Of a stretch of 64,000 nt of DNA, positions 49,228-57,610 are shown piece by piece. Source of the stretch: Nitrospirota bacterium (GTDB taxonomy: Bacteria; Nitrospirota; Thermodesulfovibrionia; Thermodesulfovibrionales; UBA1546); the NCBI GenBank assembly GCA_016212165.1, contig JACRGY010000057.1, positions 1 through 64,000 on the forward strand. The letters run 5' to 3'. Under the pieces are notes generated by a model. It did no database searches, was not told the origin of the DNA, and saw only the letters and a list, made by a program, of their open reading frames with translations. The position numbers and the translations under genes are program-made. Positions within the stretch are counted from its first letter, which is position 1; each line of letters starts with the position of its first letter.

Positions 49228-50651
49228 TAAGTCTCCTTTAAAGGTAGTTTTATCGAGAAGGTCGTTCCTCTGTTTGGCGCGCTGCTTACCTCTATTACGC
49301 CACTGTGTTCTTCGATGATCTCACGTGCGACAAACAATCCGAGCCCTGAGCCTTGCTCCTCCCCTTTGGTTGTAAAAAAAGGCTCAAATATCGTTGCGAT
49401 ATGTTCAGGTTCTATCCCTGTGCCGGTATCCTGAATCTTTATTTCTACAATTTTAGTTTCATTATTTTCTGTTGCAGAAATAAAGACTTGCCCTTCATCA
49501 GGTATAGCGTCAATGCTATTTTTAATAATATTTAAAAGCGCCTGCTGTATCCTCTGCTTATCGGCAATTATCCAGACGTCTTCGGGGATGTCTGTTCCTA
49601 TCTCGACATTAGTGGGAATATCTCCCTGCAAAAGCCTGACTGTATCAGCTATCAGGTCTTTCAGGGGAAGCGGCTTTGCCTTGAATTCTTTCTTCCTTGC
49701 AAATTCAAGCAGGGAATGGACCATGGTTTTTGCCCTCTCGACCTGCCCCTCTATCTGCTCTAACAGTTCTTTCTTGTACTTTATATCAGCCTCCTCTATC
49801 TCCTCGTGTAATATCTGGCAGGAGGTGGATATATTGGACAACGGATTATTGAGCTGGTGGGTAATTCCCGAGACCATTGTCCCGAGGGAAATAAGTTTCT
49901 CAGACTGGATAATAACCTTCATCTGCCTTAATTCCAGTTCCTTTATCATCTTGCTGAATGCATTACTGAGGGACACTATTTCCCTGTCCGGCGATTCAAT
50001 GGAGAGGGTGTCAAATTTTCCCTCGGCAATCCTTTGCATGCTGTTTTCCACCTGTTTTAAGGGGCGCACTACCATGCGGGACAGATACTGGCCTGTGATT
50101 AACCCTACGACTATCAGGAAAAGGACCGAGGCAATAAGAACCCTCCTTGAAGATACTATCAGGGACTGAATATATTTCCGCTCTGCCACTGATATGGCCT
50201 CTGTGGCAGTGACAAGCTTCTTCCCTTTTACCCTTACCCTGCCTTCCAGATCATAGGCCTCGATAGGGTTGAGGGTTTTATCCAGTTTGAAATATTTTTG
50301 CATCAGCAATTTATATTCCCTGATGTCAGTCTCCATGGCATATACGTCTGCCTTGATCGAGAGTCCTTTTATTGCTTCCTTGTTCTGCCTGATAATATCT
50401 TCTGCCTTCTCTGTAAAGCGCAAATTCTCTGCATAGTCTTCTTTGTCTCTATAAAGGAAATAGTTCTTTTCAAACCTCCTCATCTCAAGGGTTGTATCAA
50501 AAAGGTCGGAGATTATGAGGCTGAAGGCAATCTTTTTATCAATCCTCTTAAGGTCAAGATAATTTAAGATAGAAACAACAACTATAAGGGCAAGGCAGAT
50601 GTAATATCCGGCCCTGACCTTGTTCTGAATGCTTGGCTGCAGTCTAAACAT
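49227..50651 (-). CDS. Sensor histidine kinase with 4-helix periplasmic sensor and HAMP
   Basis: 474 residues from the ATG at 50651, chosen because the upstream extension has no hydrophobic or coding character. One membrane segment near 14-32, a helical periplasmic sensor (~40-180), a second membrane segment near 185-205, HAMP, then HisKA with H near 280 (GITHQLNNPLSNISTS) and HATPase (GTGIEPEHIA, GSGLGLFVAR). The helical sensor is like those of chemoreceptors and nitrate or amino-acid sensors; the ligand is unknown. Confidence 0.88.
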   Translation of the reverse strand: MFRLQPSIQNKVRAGYYICLALIVVVSILNYLDLKRIDKKIAFSLIISDLFDTTLEMRRFEKNYFLYRDKEDYAENLRFTEKAEDIIRQNKEAIKGLSIKADVYAMETDIREYKLLMQKYFKLDKTLNPIEAYDLEGRVRVKGKKLVTATEAISVAERKYIQSLIVSSRRVLIASVLFLIVVGLITGQYLSRMVVRPLKQVENSMQRIAEGKFDTLSIESPDREIVSLSNAFSKMIKELELRQMKVIIQSEKLISLGTMVSGITHQLNNPLSNISTSCQILHEEIEEADIKYKKELLEQIEGQVERAKTMVHSLLEFARKKEFKAKPLPLKDLIADTVRLLQGDIPTNVEIGTDIPEDVWIIADKQRIQQALLNIIKNSIDAIPDEGQVFISATENNETKIVEIKIQDTGTGIEPEHIATIFEPFFTTKGEEQGSGLGLFVAREIIEEHSGVIEVSSAPNRGTTFSIKLPLKET

Positions 50652-50839
50652 CGGACAATTGTAAAACTCTTTTATTGCAAAATGCAATGGTAAATTGCTT
50701 TGCTGCAACAATAGGCCGGCCTTTATATTTATAAAACAGGCACAGGGCAATCATAATCCTGTCAACATCTGTTAAAATAGCAAAAAATTGTAAGCCCTGT
50801 CAGAAACAGGAAACTTATAACAGGGCAAGGATTGAAAAA

Positions 50840-53077
50840 TTGGAAGAAAAAAAATTTATCTTCCCGGGCATCAGGCGGTTATTTATCTACGTAATGGAGA
50901 AATATTGCCCCTTCAATATAAAGACTTTCCAGGTATTAGTTGGCATAATTACCGCAATACTCCTGGGAACTGTTTTAGTCCTAGGCTGGACATCCTCTAA
51001 AAAGATAAGGGAGGTTGTGACTAAAGACTTTAACCAGCAGCAGTTAGTCCTCGCGCAGCACGCAGCCAGGCAGATAGAAAGTAATCTGAATATTCTTAAA
51101 AAAGAATTATCATTGCTCGGCCTCTCTCCGTCCATACAATATTTTGAAAAAGTCTGGTTAGGCAAGAGGATGGAAATCACTTTCTCGCGCATCAAAGAGG
51201 AAGGGATATTAGAGATCAGATACATTGAATCCAAAGGTTCAAGGATGCATCTGGTGGATAGTCATGGATACCAGACTGCACAGATATATCCTGAAGATTT
51301 GTCTTATCTTGAATGGGCGCGTCAAATAAAAAATAATAATAACACGTTGATAAGTGAAGTTTCTCCTGTTATCCATGGGAGCGACTACCAAAAGCTTATA
51401 ATGAAGATGGTGGTGCCTGTCTGGCAGATTTCTGTTGATGAGACCAATCCGGTGGCAACCAATAAGTTTTCCGGGGTACTGCTGTTTATTGTTGATGCAA
51501 CCGGTTTGATAGAGAACATAACAAAAGGAATAAAATCAGGGAAAACCGGTTATGCCTGGGTTATGGATGAAAAGGGAAGTTTTCTCTATCACCCTGAAAT
51601 GGAATTTATAGGGAAAAATGCCTTTGAAGTGCGGAAGGCAAAAAAGCCTACCATATCGTTTGCGCGGATTAATGAGATACAAAAAGAGATGATGCTGACA
51701 GGGAAAGAAGGCATGAGCTGGTATATATCAGGATGGCATAGAGGGCAGGAAGGCGAGATGAAAAAATTAATTGCCTATACTCCTATTCACCTTACAATAT
51801 CAGAAAAGCCACTATGGTCGGTTGCAGTTGTAGCTCCGGTAAGCGAAGTGGAAGATGCGATCCATTCAATCCAGATCCGCCAATTTTCACTTCAGGCGAT
51901 AATCATCGTTGTCATTTTACTCGGGGGGGTAACGATTATCTTTTTGATACTTAACTGGTCAACTGCAATGGAACAGGAAGTCGAAAGGAAAACAGTAGAA
52001 CTTAAAAAATCAGAGCAGAGATATAAGTCGCTCGTAGAAAATGCCGAGGACATCATCTTTGCGGTGGATCAGCATGGGAACTACCTTTCCATAAATAAAT
52101 TCGGCGCCAGGTTTTTTAATAAGAAACCCGAGAATATCATTGGGAAAAATATGTCAGAAATACTTTCATGGCCCACTGCAGAAGAACTGGTAATAATGAT
52201 TCAGGAGGTATTTAATACTAAGGAAAGCAGGCAAATTACACATCCGCTTAAAATCGGAGAGCATGTATACTGGCTTAATACCAATCTCAGAAGGCTTTGG
52301 GATGAAGAGGGCAATATTTATGCAGTATTGGGCATTTCAAGAGATATTACCGAGAGAAAAAAGATGGAGGAACAGATGTTTCACACAGAAAAACTTGCTT
52401 CTGTAGGCACTCTATCTGCAGGTGTGGCGCATGAAATAAACAATCCATTGGCAATAATACTTGGGTTTACAGATTTGTTGCTTGAAAAGACACCCCAAAA
52501 CTCTGAGTCATATGAAACACTGAAGACGATAGAGAAACAGGGGCTTAATGCCAAGAGAGTTGTGGAAAATCTGTTAAGTTTTACCAGATTTTCAGAGCAT
52601 AAAGAAGAAAATATGGATATAAATAAGAATATAGAAGCTGTGCTGGCTGTTGTGGGGAATACCCTGTCTATTAACAAAATTAAAGTGCAAAAAAAATTAT
52701 CAGACTTGCCGGTTCAGGTCAAAGGCAATGCCGGAGAATTACAACAGGTTTTCTTCAACATAATCAATAATGCCGTATCAGCCATGAAAGGCGGCGGGGA
52801 TTTGACCATTTCTACAAGGTATATGGATGAGGGCAGAAATGTTGAAATAAAAATCTCGGATACAGGCATCGGAATAAAAAAAGAGCATAGCACAAAAATA
52901 TTTGATCCCTTGTTTACAACAAAGAAGGTCGGCGAAGGAACAGGCCTGGGTCTTTTTGTTTCTTATGGAATTATAACAAAACATGGTGGTACAATAACCT
53001 TCGAAACAAGGACTGCTGAGGAAGCAAAGGAGACCGGAACAAGTTTTATAATAACCTTGCCGGCAGTAAAACAGTGA
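50840..53077 (+). CDS. Sensor histidine kinase with double-Cache-type sensor and PAS
   Basis: 745 residues from a TTG at 50840 (AAGGA at 50827-50831). Membrane segments near 32-52 and 350-375 enclose a Cache-like periplasmic sensor (YIESKGSRMHLVDSHGYQ, GYAWVMDEKGSFLYHPE). A PAS domain follows (~395-515), then HisKA with the H in AGVAHEINNPLAIILG and HATPase (DTGIGIKKEHS, GTGLGLFVSYG). The first in-frame ATG at 50894 would trim 18 residues. It is followed by two receivers and may phosphorylate the first. Confidence 0.88.
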   Translation: MEEKKFIFPGIRRLFIYVMEKYCPFNIKTFQVLVGIITAILLGTVLVLGWTSSKKIREVVTKDFNQQQLVLAQHAARQIESNLNILKKELSLLGLSPSIQYFEKVWLGKRMEITFSRIKEEGILEIRYIESKGSRMHLVDSHGYQTAQIYPEDLSYLEWARQIKNNNNTLISEVSPVIHGSDYQKLIMKMVVPVWQISVDETNPVATNKFSGVLLFIVDATGLIENITKGIKSGKTGYAWVMDEKGSFLYHPEMEFIGKNAFEVRKAKKPTISFARINEIQKEMMLTGKEGMSWYISGWHRGQEGEMKKLIAYTPIHLTISEKPLWSVAVVAPVSEVEDAIHSIQIRQFSLQAIIIVVILLGGVTIIFLILNWSTAMEQEVERKTVELKKSEQRYKSLVENAEDIIFAVDQHGNYLSINKFGARFFNKKPENIIGKNMSEILSWPTAEELVIMIQEVFNTKESRQITHPLKIGEHVYWLNTNLRRLWDEEGNIYAVLGISRDITERKKMEEQMFHTEKLASVGTLSAGVAHEINNPLAIILGFTDLLLEKTPQNSESYETLKTIEKQGLNAKRVVENLLSFTRFSEHKEENMDINKNIEAVLAVVGNTLSINKIKVQKKLSDLPVQVKGNAGELQQVFFNIINNAVSAMKGGGDLTISTRYMDEGRNVEIKISDTGIGIKKEHSTKIFDPLFTTKKVGEGTGLGLFVSYGIITKHGGTITFETRTAEEAKETGTSFIITLPAVKQ

Positions 53078-53104
53078 TTAGTGACACTTTAAAATGGAGG
53101 GGAA

Positions 53105-53527
53105 ATGGCTGAGAAGATATTGATCGTAGATGATGAGCCGGATATGTTAAAGCTCCTGAACATGATTATTAAAGAAAAGACACCTTATGAAACAATAACA
53201 ACCAATAATCCTTTAGAAGCGCGTGAGTTGTCAACACAGGGAGGGTTTGACCTTGTCATAGCAGATTTAAAAATGCCGGGGCTTGACGGTATGGAACTCC
53301 TTGAAGCTATTAAGCGCATGGATAAAGACATCCCGGTAATAATCATAACTGCTTATGGCACAGTTGAATCTGCTGTTGAGAGCATGCAAAAAGGCGGTTT
53401 TGACTTTATCACAAAGCCGTTCAGAAAAGAGCAGATACTCTATACCATAGATAAGGCATTGAAAATGGTAAAGCTCAACAAAGAAAACAAGATGCTGAAG
53501 GAACAGTTAAAGGCTAAAGACAAATAA
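53105..53527 (+). CDS. Single-domain response regulator, intact
   Basis: 140 residues, a CheY-like receiver with acidic D9/D10, the phospho-acceptor D54 (VIADLKMPG), T in IITAYG and K in TKPF. The C-terminal ~25 residues form a coiled helix (KENKMLKEQLKAK). A GGAGG site precedes the ATG. It follows the Cache kinase by 27 bases. Confidence 0.94.
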   Translation: MAEKILIVDDEPDMLKLLNMIIKEKTPYETITTNNPLEARELSTQGGFDLVIADLKMPGLDGMELLEAIKRMDKDIPVIIITAYGTVESAVESMQKGGFDFITKPFRKEQILYTIDKALKMVKLNKENKMLKEQLKAKDK

Positions 53528-53569
53528 AAGTACGCTTCGTCAAATCCCGTGTCCGGTAAACTGTTCATA

Positions 53570-53590
53570 CCTGTTTACATTTGAAACAGG
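53570..53590. promoter_or_regulatory. Dyad upstream of the sigma-54 promoter
   Basis: CCTGTTT-ACATTTG-AAACAGG, perfect 7-base arms; its centre lies about 88 bases before the predicted sigma-54 start, a usual distance for an activator site. Confidence 0.45.
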
Positions 53591-53641
53591 AACCCCTGCC
53601 GCGTATTTAATTTTATCATTTAATTTCAATAAGTTATAAGT

Positions 53642-53657
53642 TGGCATGTCTCTTGCG
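53642..53657 (+). promoter_or_regulatory. Sigma-54 promoter of the second receiver gene
   Basis: TGGCATG-TCTC-TTGCG with GG and GC exactly 10 bases apart; one change from TGGCACG and one from TTGCW. The predicted start is near 53668, and a GGAGG site precedes the ATG at 53702. Confidence 0.72.
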
Positions 53658-53701
53658 CTTATCTATATAAAATTCAAAAAGAACTTTTAAAAGGAGGGGG
53701 T

Positions 53702-54124
53702 ATGTCAGAAAAAATATTAATTATAGATAACGACCCTGATATGGTGACGCTTTTAAGCATGCTCATCAGGGAAAAGACCCCTTATAAAGCAGAGGTTACG
53801 AATAACCCGCTGGAAGCAGTCGAAATGGTCAAACAAGACGGTTTTTCAGTTGTTATTGCAGAGATGAAAATGCCTGTGCTTGATGGGATTGAAATCCTTG
53901 AGGCTGTAAAGCATATCGCCGAAGACATCCCTGTTATTATTCTATCTGCATATGGTGATGTTGAGTCAGCCCTCGAGGCAATGCATAAGGGAGCTTTTGA
54001 CTATTTAGCAAAGCCGTTCAGGAAGGAGCAGATACTGTTTGCGATAGAAAACGCTTTGGATTCCGTAAGGCTTAAAAAAGAAAACGGGAGGCTTAAAGAG
54101 CAGTTGCTGACAACTGTTCACTGA
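53702..54124 (+). CDS. Response regulator-like protein with Glu at the phospho-site
   Basis: 140 residues, closely similar to the receiver at 53105 throughout, including the KTPY..TNNPLEA block and the C-terminal helix. However, the acceptor Asp54 is Glu54 (VIAEMKMPV) and the acidic pair D9/D10 is D9/N10. It therefore cannot be phosphorylated in the normal way, and Glu may mimic the phosphorylated state. The 3' end lies in a heptamer array that the convergent gene also uses for its stop. Confidence 0.92.
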   Translation: MSEKILIIDNDPDMVTLLSMLIREKTPYKAEVTNNPLEAVEMVKQDGFSVVIAEMKMPVLDGIEILEAVKHIAEDIPVIILSAYGDVESALEAMHKGAFDYLAKPFRKEQILFAIENALDSVRLKKENGRLKEQLLTTVH

Positions 54125-54136
54125 CAACTGTTCACT
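54102..54136. repeat. Heptamer array spanning two convergent stop codons
   Basis: Units AGTTGCT, GACAACT, GTTCACT, GACAACT, GTTCACT. The receiver-like gene ends at 54124 and the PEP-synthase-like gene at 54118, both inside the array; the two genes overlap by 7 bases. Confidence 0.72.
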
Positions 54137-56757
54137 GTCTTTATATGGTCTCTGATAAAATCCTCAATAAACATATCGGTAACGTCATCATTATACATGA
54201 CCATATCGAGCTGTTTTGTGTAAGCTGTCAGCTTTCCCATTATCTCTAATTTCTCTTCAATGGTTGGCTGTTTATATTTGGTAATTATTGCATTTACTAC
54301 ATCTTCAGTAACATTGACCTTAAAATCCATCTTTTTTAAAATCTCTTTTATCAGCCTCACCCTTCTTAATTTTCTGTCCCTGACAGCGCCTCCCCCTTTA
54401 AAGAAGAATTTTATGTAGTTGTCATTCATGTTTTCTCCTGCGTAGGCCTCTACCATCGAGAAATGATAGCCAAGCCTTATGCTGAAGTTCATGTAATTGC
54501 CTGACAGGATTGCAAAGCTCTTTTCTCCCATTGCGTAAAGTTGTCCTTCGGGTATTGATGCCGATTGCGCAACCATTCCCATAAAACCCTTAACATCAGC
54601 AGCTCTTGGTTCAGGCCATTTCATGCGCTTCATGCCTTTAAGAAATGCAGAAAATGGTATCGAATATATATCCTCCGGAGCAGCCTTTTTTACATTATCT
54701 TTGATGCCATTGCCGTCAATATCTATCATATTTGCATCTATGGGGATTCCTGCTCTCAGAGCAATTGGTTGCGGCCATGCTTCCTCGCCTGATTCTGCAA
54801 AGGCAACAGCGGACATCAGGTCTTCAAATGAGGTAATATCATGCCCTTTGCTTGTCCTGAAAATCATGGCCATTGCCATTTCATGAGCAAACCTGGTTAT
54901 ATCATGAAAAGTTTTACAGAGCCCGGGCTTAAAATTCTCAGCATCGGGATCTATTAAATTTAAAGGGACAACCCATTTTAATGCCTTTTCCAGCGTCATA
55001 AACAGGCGGGTATTTTTAAAGGGCTCTCTCTTTTTCGAAGAATACTCAAGGAGTTCCCTGACTTTGCCCTCGTAAACATTGCAGTTTATTGCATCCACTG
55101 TTATCTCCTGCCCATCACGGATGACGGATGTTGCTGTTTCTGCATCAAGGATTGCGGGAATCTGATATTCCCTTGCCAGCGATGCCATGTGGCCTGTTAC
55201 TCCGCCAACGTCTGTAATAATTGCAGATGCCTTGTTCATTACAGTTACGAATTTGGTTGATGTATGTTTTGCAACCAGCACAGCGCCGTCAGGGAAATCT
55301 TTTAATTCTTCATCATCTTTAAGCACAAAGGCCTTGCCCGAGCCAATTCCCTTGCATGCAATCACCCCTTTATCCAAAAGGACATTATAGCCCTGCATTC
55401 TTCGGGGAAGCTTAAATGCTGCGGGCTGGATATCACACGTTCTCAATGGGCGGGTTTGCAGAATATATATCTGATTATCCCTGTCAACCGCCCATTCAAT
55501 ATCCTGGGGCCTGCCATAGTGCTCTTCCAAAGCAACGGCATGGTCGGATAAAATATTTATCAGTTCAACGGGCAGGCATGATTTATTCTTCATGCTGCCG
55601 GGGATATCTGCCTGTTTAATATTTCCTTCAGAAGAACATATTACCATTGTATTTTGTTCAGCCACTCTTCTCTCTACGATGGCCCTGGGTTCTCGTGAGA
55701 CAATATAGGAATCAGGGGTTATTGACCCGTCAACAACAGACATCCCAAGGCCCCACACAGCATTGATTATGAGTATATCTTTTCCGGGGTCATTCGGGTC
55801 CCTTGTATACATAACCCCGCCTGCCAGGGCATCTACCATTCTTAAAATACCAACAGCCATTACCATTTCTTCTTCTGAAAATCCTTTTGTCCTATAGTAA
55901 AATATTGCCCGCGGTGTAAACAAACTCGCAACAACTTCTTTGTATTTCTGCGTGATTAAATGTGCCGGCACATTAAGAAAAGTGGAATACTGTCCTGCAA
56001 AGCTGAATTCACCGTCTTCATGAATAGCGCTGCTCCTCACAGACACCATTAATCCTGAAGACTGCGGGCTGCGGGCTGAGGGCTGAGAGCTCAAACTTTC
56101 AACTGCATTTTTTATGGCATTGTCCAGGTCCTGCGGCATTTCTGAATTTATTATCATATCCTGTATGACCCTGCTCACCTCATTAAGATCTTCGATGTTA
56201 TTTATATCCAGCGACAATAGTTTTTTATTTATTTTCTCAATCAGCCTGTTATGTTCCATAAATTTTTTGAATGAATATGTGGTAATAGCAAAGCCGTCAG
56301 GGGTTGGAAGGTTGAGCCGGTTTTTAATTTCCCCTAAATGTGCGATTTTGCCGCCTGCTATGTTTGACATCTTGCCTGTAAGATTCAATAATGGTATGGT
56401 AAGGCCGCTGGCCGGGACAACGGACCTGCGGTTTAAGCTCTCTTTTATTTCTTTATATATATCATCATAGGTTTTGTAAAGTTCTTTGTATCTGCCGTGA
56501 GCAAGGGTGTTCAGATCTTCAATAATACTCAGGACGCCATCAGCAATTAATTTAGTGTTTGTCTCAAGATAATGCCGGTCAAACAAATATTCCCCTGAAA
56601 GTTTTTCTTCCATGTCTGCCATAAGTTCAAGGACATTGTTGTTTTTTGTGAGCAGGTTTTGAAATGTGTCATATTTTATTTTAATGGCTTCTCTGAATTT
56701 GCTGCTTTTAGAGTTCTTTTTAGAGGATTTTTTGAATATTTTTAAAAGGTTACGCAT
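54118..56757 (-). CDS. PEP synthase-like phosphotransferase without the usual TIM-barrel domain
   Basis: 879 residues. The first ~110 are helical with no known fold. An ATP-grasp (PPDK N-terminal) domain follows (~115-450), containing VSVRSSAIHEDGEFSFAGQY. A phosphohistidine domain at ~470-580 has GGVTGHMASLARE with catalytic His523. After that, ~300 residues lack the PEP/pyruvate-binding TIM barrel (no GTNDLTQ-type motif), so the acceptor is uncertain. An in-frame heptamer array adds about 9-12 residues near 223-232. The promoter overlaps the divergent GntR promoter and the leader is about zero bases. Confidence 0.86.
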   Translation of the reverse strand: MRNLLKIFKKSSKKNSKSSKFREAIKIKYDTFQNLLTKNNNVLELMADMEEKLSGEYLFDRHYLETNTKLIADGVLSIIEDLNTLAHGRYKELYKTYDDIYKEIKESLNRRSVVPASGLTIPLLNLTGKMSNIAGGKIAHLGEIKNRLNLPTPDGFAITTYSFKKFMEHNRLIEKINKKLLSLDINNIEDLNEVSRVIQDMIINSEMPQDLDNAIKNAVESLSSQPSARSPQSSGLMVSVRSSAIHEDGEFSFAGQYSTFLNVPAHLITQKYKEVVASLFTPRAIFYYRTKGFSEEEMVMAVGILRMVDALAGGVMYTRDPNDPGKDILIINAVWGLGMSVVDGSITPDSYIVSREPRAIVERRVAEQNTMVICSSEGNIKQADIPGSMKNKSCLPVELINILSDHAVALEEHYGRPQDIEWAVDRDNQIYILQTRPLRTCDIQPAAFKLPRRMQGYNVLLDKGVIACKGIGSGKAFVLKDDEELKDFPDGAVLVAKHTSTKFVTVMNKASAIITDVGGVTGHMASLAREYQIPAILDAETATSVIRDGQEITVDAINCNVYEGKVRELLEYSSKKREPFKNTRLFMTLEKALKWVVPLNLIDPDAENFKPGLCKTFHDITRFAHEMAMAMIFRTSKGHDITSFEDLMSAVAFAESGEEAWPQPIALRAGIPIDANMIDIDGNGIKDNVKKAAPEDIYSIPFSAFLKGMKRMKWPEPRAADVKGFMGMVAQSASIPEGQLYAMGEKSFAILSGNYMNFSIRLGYHFSMVEAYAGENMNDNYIKFFFKGGGAVRDRKLRRVRLIKEILKKMDFKVNVTEDVVNAIITKYKQPTIEEKLEIMGKLTAYTKQLDMVMYNDDVTDMFIEDFIRDHIKTVNSCQ
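56061..56091. repeat. Heptamer array inside the PEP-synthase-like gene
   Basis: Four units GCGGGCT, GCGGGCT, GAGGGCT, GAGAGCT (56064-56091) code for SSQPSARSPQSSG-type sequence just before the conserved VSVRSSA motif. Confidence 0.7.
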
Positions 56758-56762
56758 GCCTG

Positions 56763-56791
56763 ATTATAAACTAAAAAAAAACTCTTGACAA
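56763..56791 (-). promoter_or_regulatory. Promoter of the PEP-synthase-like gene
   Basis: Minus strand TTGTCA (56791-56786), 17-base spacer, TATAAT (56768-56763). The predicted start is 56756, essentially at the ATG of 56757, so the transcript should be leaderless. Its -35 overlaps the -35 of the GntR promoter. Confidence 0.6.
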
Positions 56792-56813
56792 GTAGATATA
56801 ATATCATTATAAT
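56785..56813 (+). promoter_or_regulatory. Perfect-consensus promoter of the GntR gene
   Basis: TTGACA (56785-56790), 17-base spacer, TATAAT (56808-56813). The predicted start is near 56820. Confidence 0.65.
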
Positions 56814-56840
56814 AATTTCAAAATAAGATTATAATGATAT
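56801..56840. promoter_or_regulatory. Perfect inverted repeat, GntR operator candidate
   Basis: ATATCATTATAAT (56801-56813) and ATTATAATGATAT (56828-56840) are exact inverses with a 14-base spacer. The left arm covers the -10 element and the right arm lies just past the start point, a layout expected for repression by the GntR protein encoded next. Confidence 0.6.
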
Positions 56841-56852
56841 AAGGATATGCAA

Positions 56853-57593
56853 ATGGATGAAATAATTAACAGAGAAAACCCTCAAAAATTATATGTACAG
56901 CTTGAGGAAATAATCAAAAAGAAAATTGAGGATAAAGAATGGGCCGTTGGCTCCAGGATACCTACTGAAGAAGAACTCTGCAAGATTTATGGTGTGAGCA
57001 AGGCGCCGGTGAGAGCAGCTATTTTAGAGCTTGTGCGGCAGGGTTACTTAATGCGGCAGCAGGGCAAGGGGACTTTTGTATGCAAGCGCATCATATCCGA
57101 GGGATTGACGATGCATACAAGTTTCAGGGAACTTATGCTTGAAGCAGGCGTGAGCTCTTCAACAAAGGTTCTCGCGCAGACAGTCATGATGCCTGTAGAT
57201 GATATTGATGTTAAGCTTAATGTCCCTGAAAATATGCATCTCATTTACGTAAAAAGATTAAGGCTGGTTGAAGATGAACCGGTACTGCTTCAGGAAGCTT
57301 ACATCCCGCATAATATTTGCCCCCAATTATTAAGAGAAGATATTGAAAGTAATTCCCTTTTCGAGCTTATTGAGAAAAAATATGGAATCAAGATAACAAA
57401 AATCAAAGATTATATTGAAGTTACAACACCCACTGCTGATGAAGTAAAGCTTCTGGGCCTTTCAGGCTGCTCAGGAGCGCTTCTTCTTGAACAGCATTTT
57501 TATTCAGGAGACACCCAGATAATGTATATGCGTTCCGTTAAAAGGCCGGATAGATTCAGATTTTTAATAGAGCTTGAAAGAAGAGCAGCATAA
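56853..57593 (+). CDS. GntR/HutC-type transcriptional regulator with UTRA domain
   Basis: 246 residues from the ATG at 56853, chosen because AAGGA is 7 bases upstream; the ATG at 56847 is too near. A winged helix (KLYVQLEEIIKKKIEDKEW...EELCKIYGVSKAPVRAAILELV) precedes a UTRA ligand domain (~90-240) with the HutC-like ILYVKRLRL and EHFYSGD pattern. Ligands of this group are often small metabolites. It has its own operator candidate and lies first in the CBS, SLC13, LCIB, NhaD row, so it may control that row and the divergent PEP-synthase-like gene. Confidence 0.92.
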   Translation: MDEIINRENPQKLYVQLEEIIKKKIEDKEWAVGSRIPTEEELCKIYGVSKAPVRAAILELVRQGYLMRQQGKGTFVCKRIISEGLTMHTSFRELMLEAGVSSSTKVLAQTVMMPVDDIDVKLNVPENMHLIYVKRLRLVEDEPVLLQEAYIPHNICPQLLREDIESNSLFELIEKKYGIKITKIKDYIEVTTPTADEVKLLGLSGCSGALLLEQHFYSGDTQIMYMRSVKRPDRFRFLIELERRAA

Positions 57594-57610
57594 TTTAGAA
57601 AGGAGGGTTT

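Noticed and set aside
49513..50169. A 218-residue frame antisense to the HAMP kinase
   Set aside because: Fully inside the kinase gene; no motif or ribosome site. Antisense to a GC3-biased gene gives long frames by chance.
50652..50839. A sigma-54 promoter near GGCACAGGGCA
   Set aside because: No GC lies 10 bases after the GG, so the -12 element is absent.
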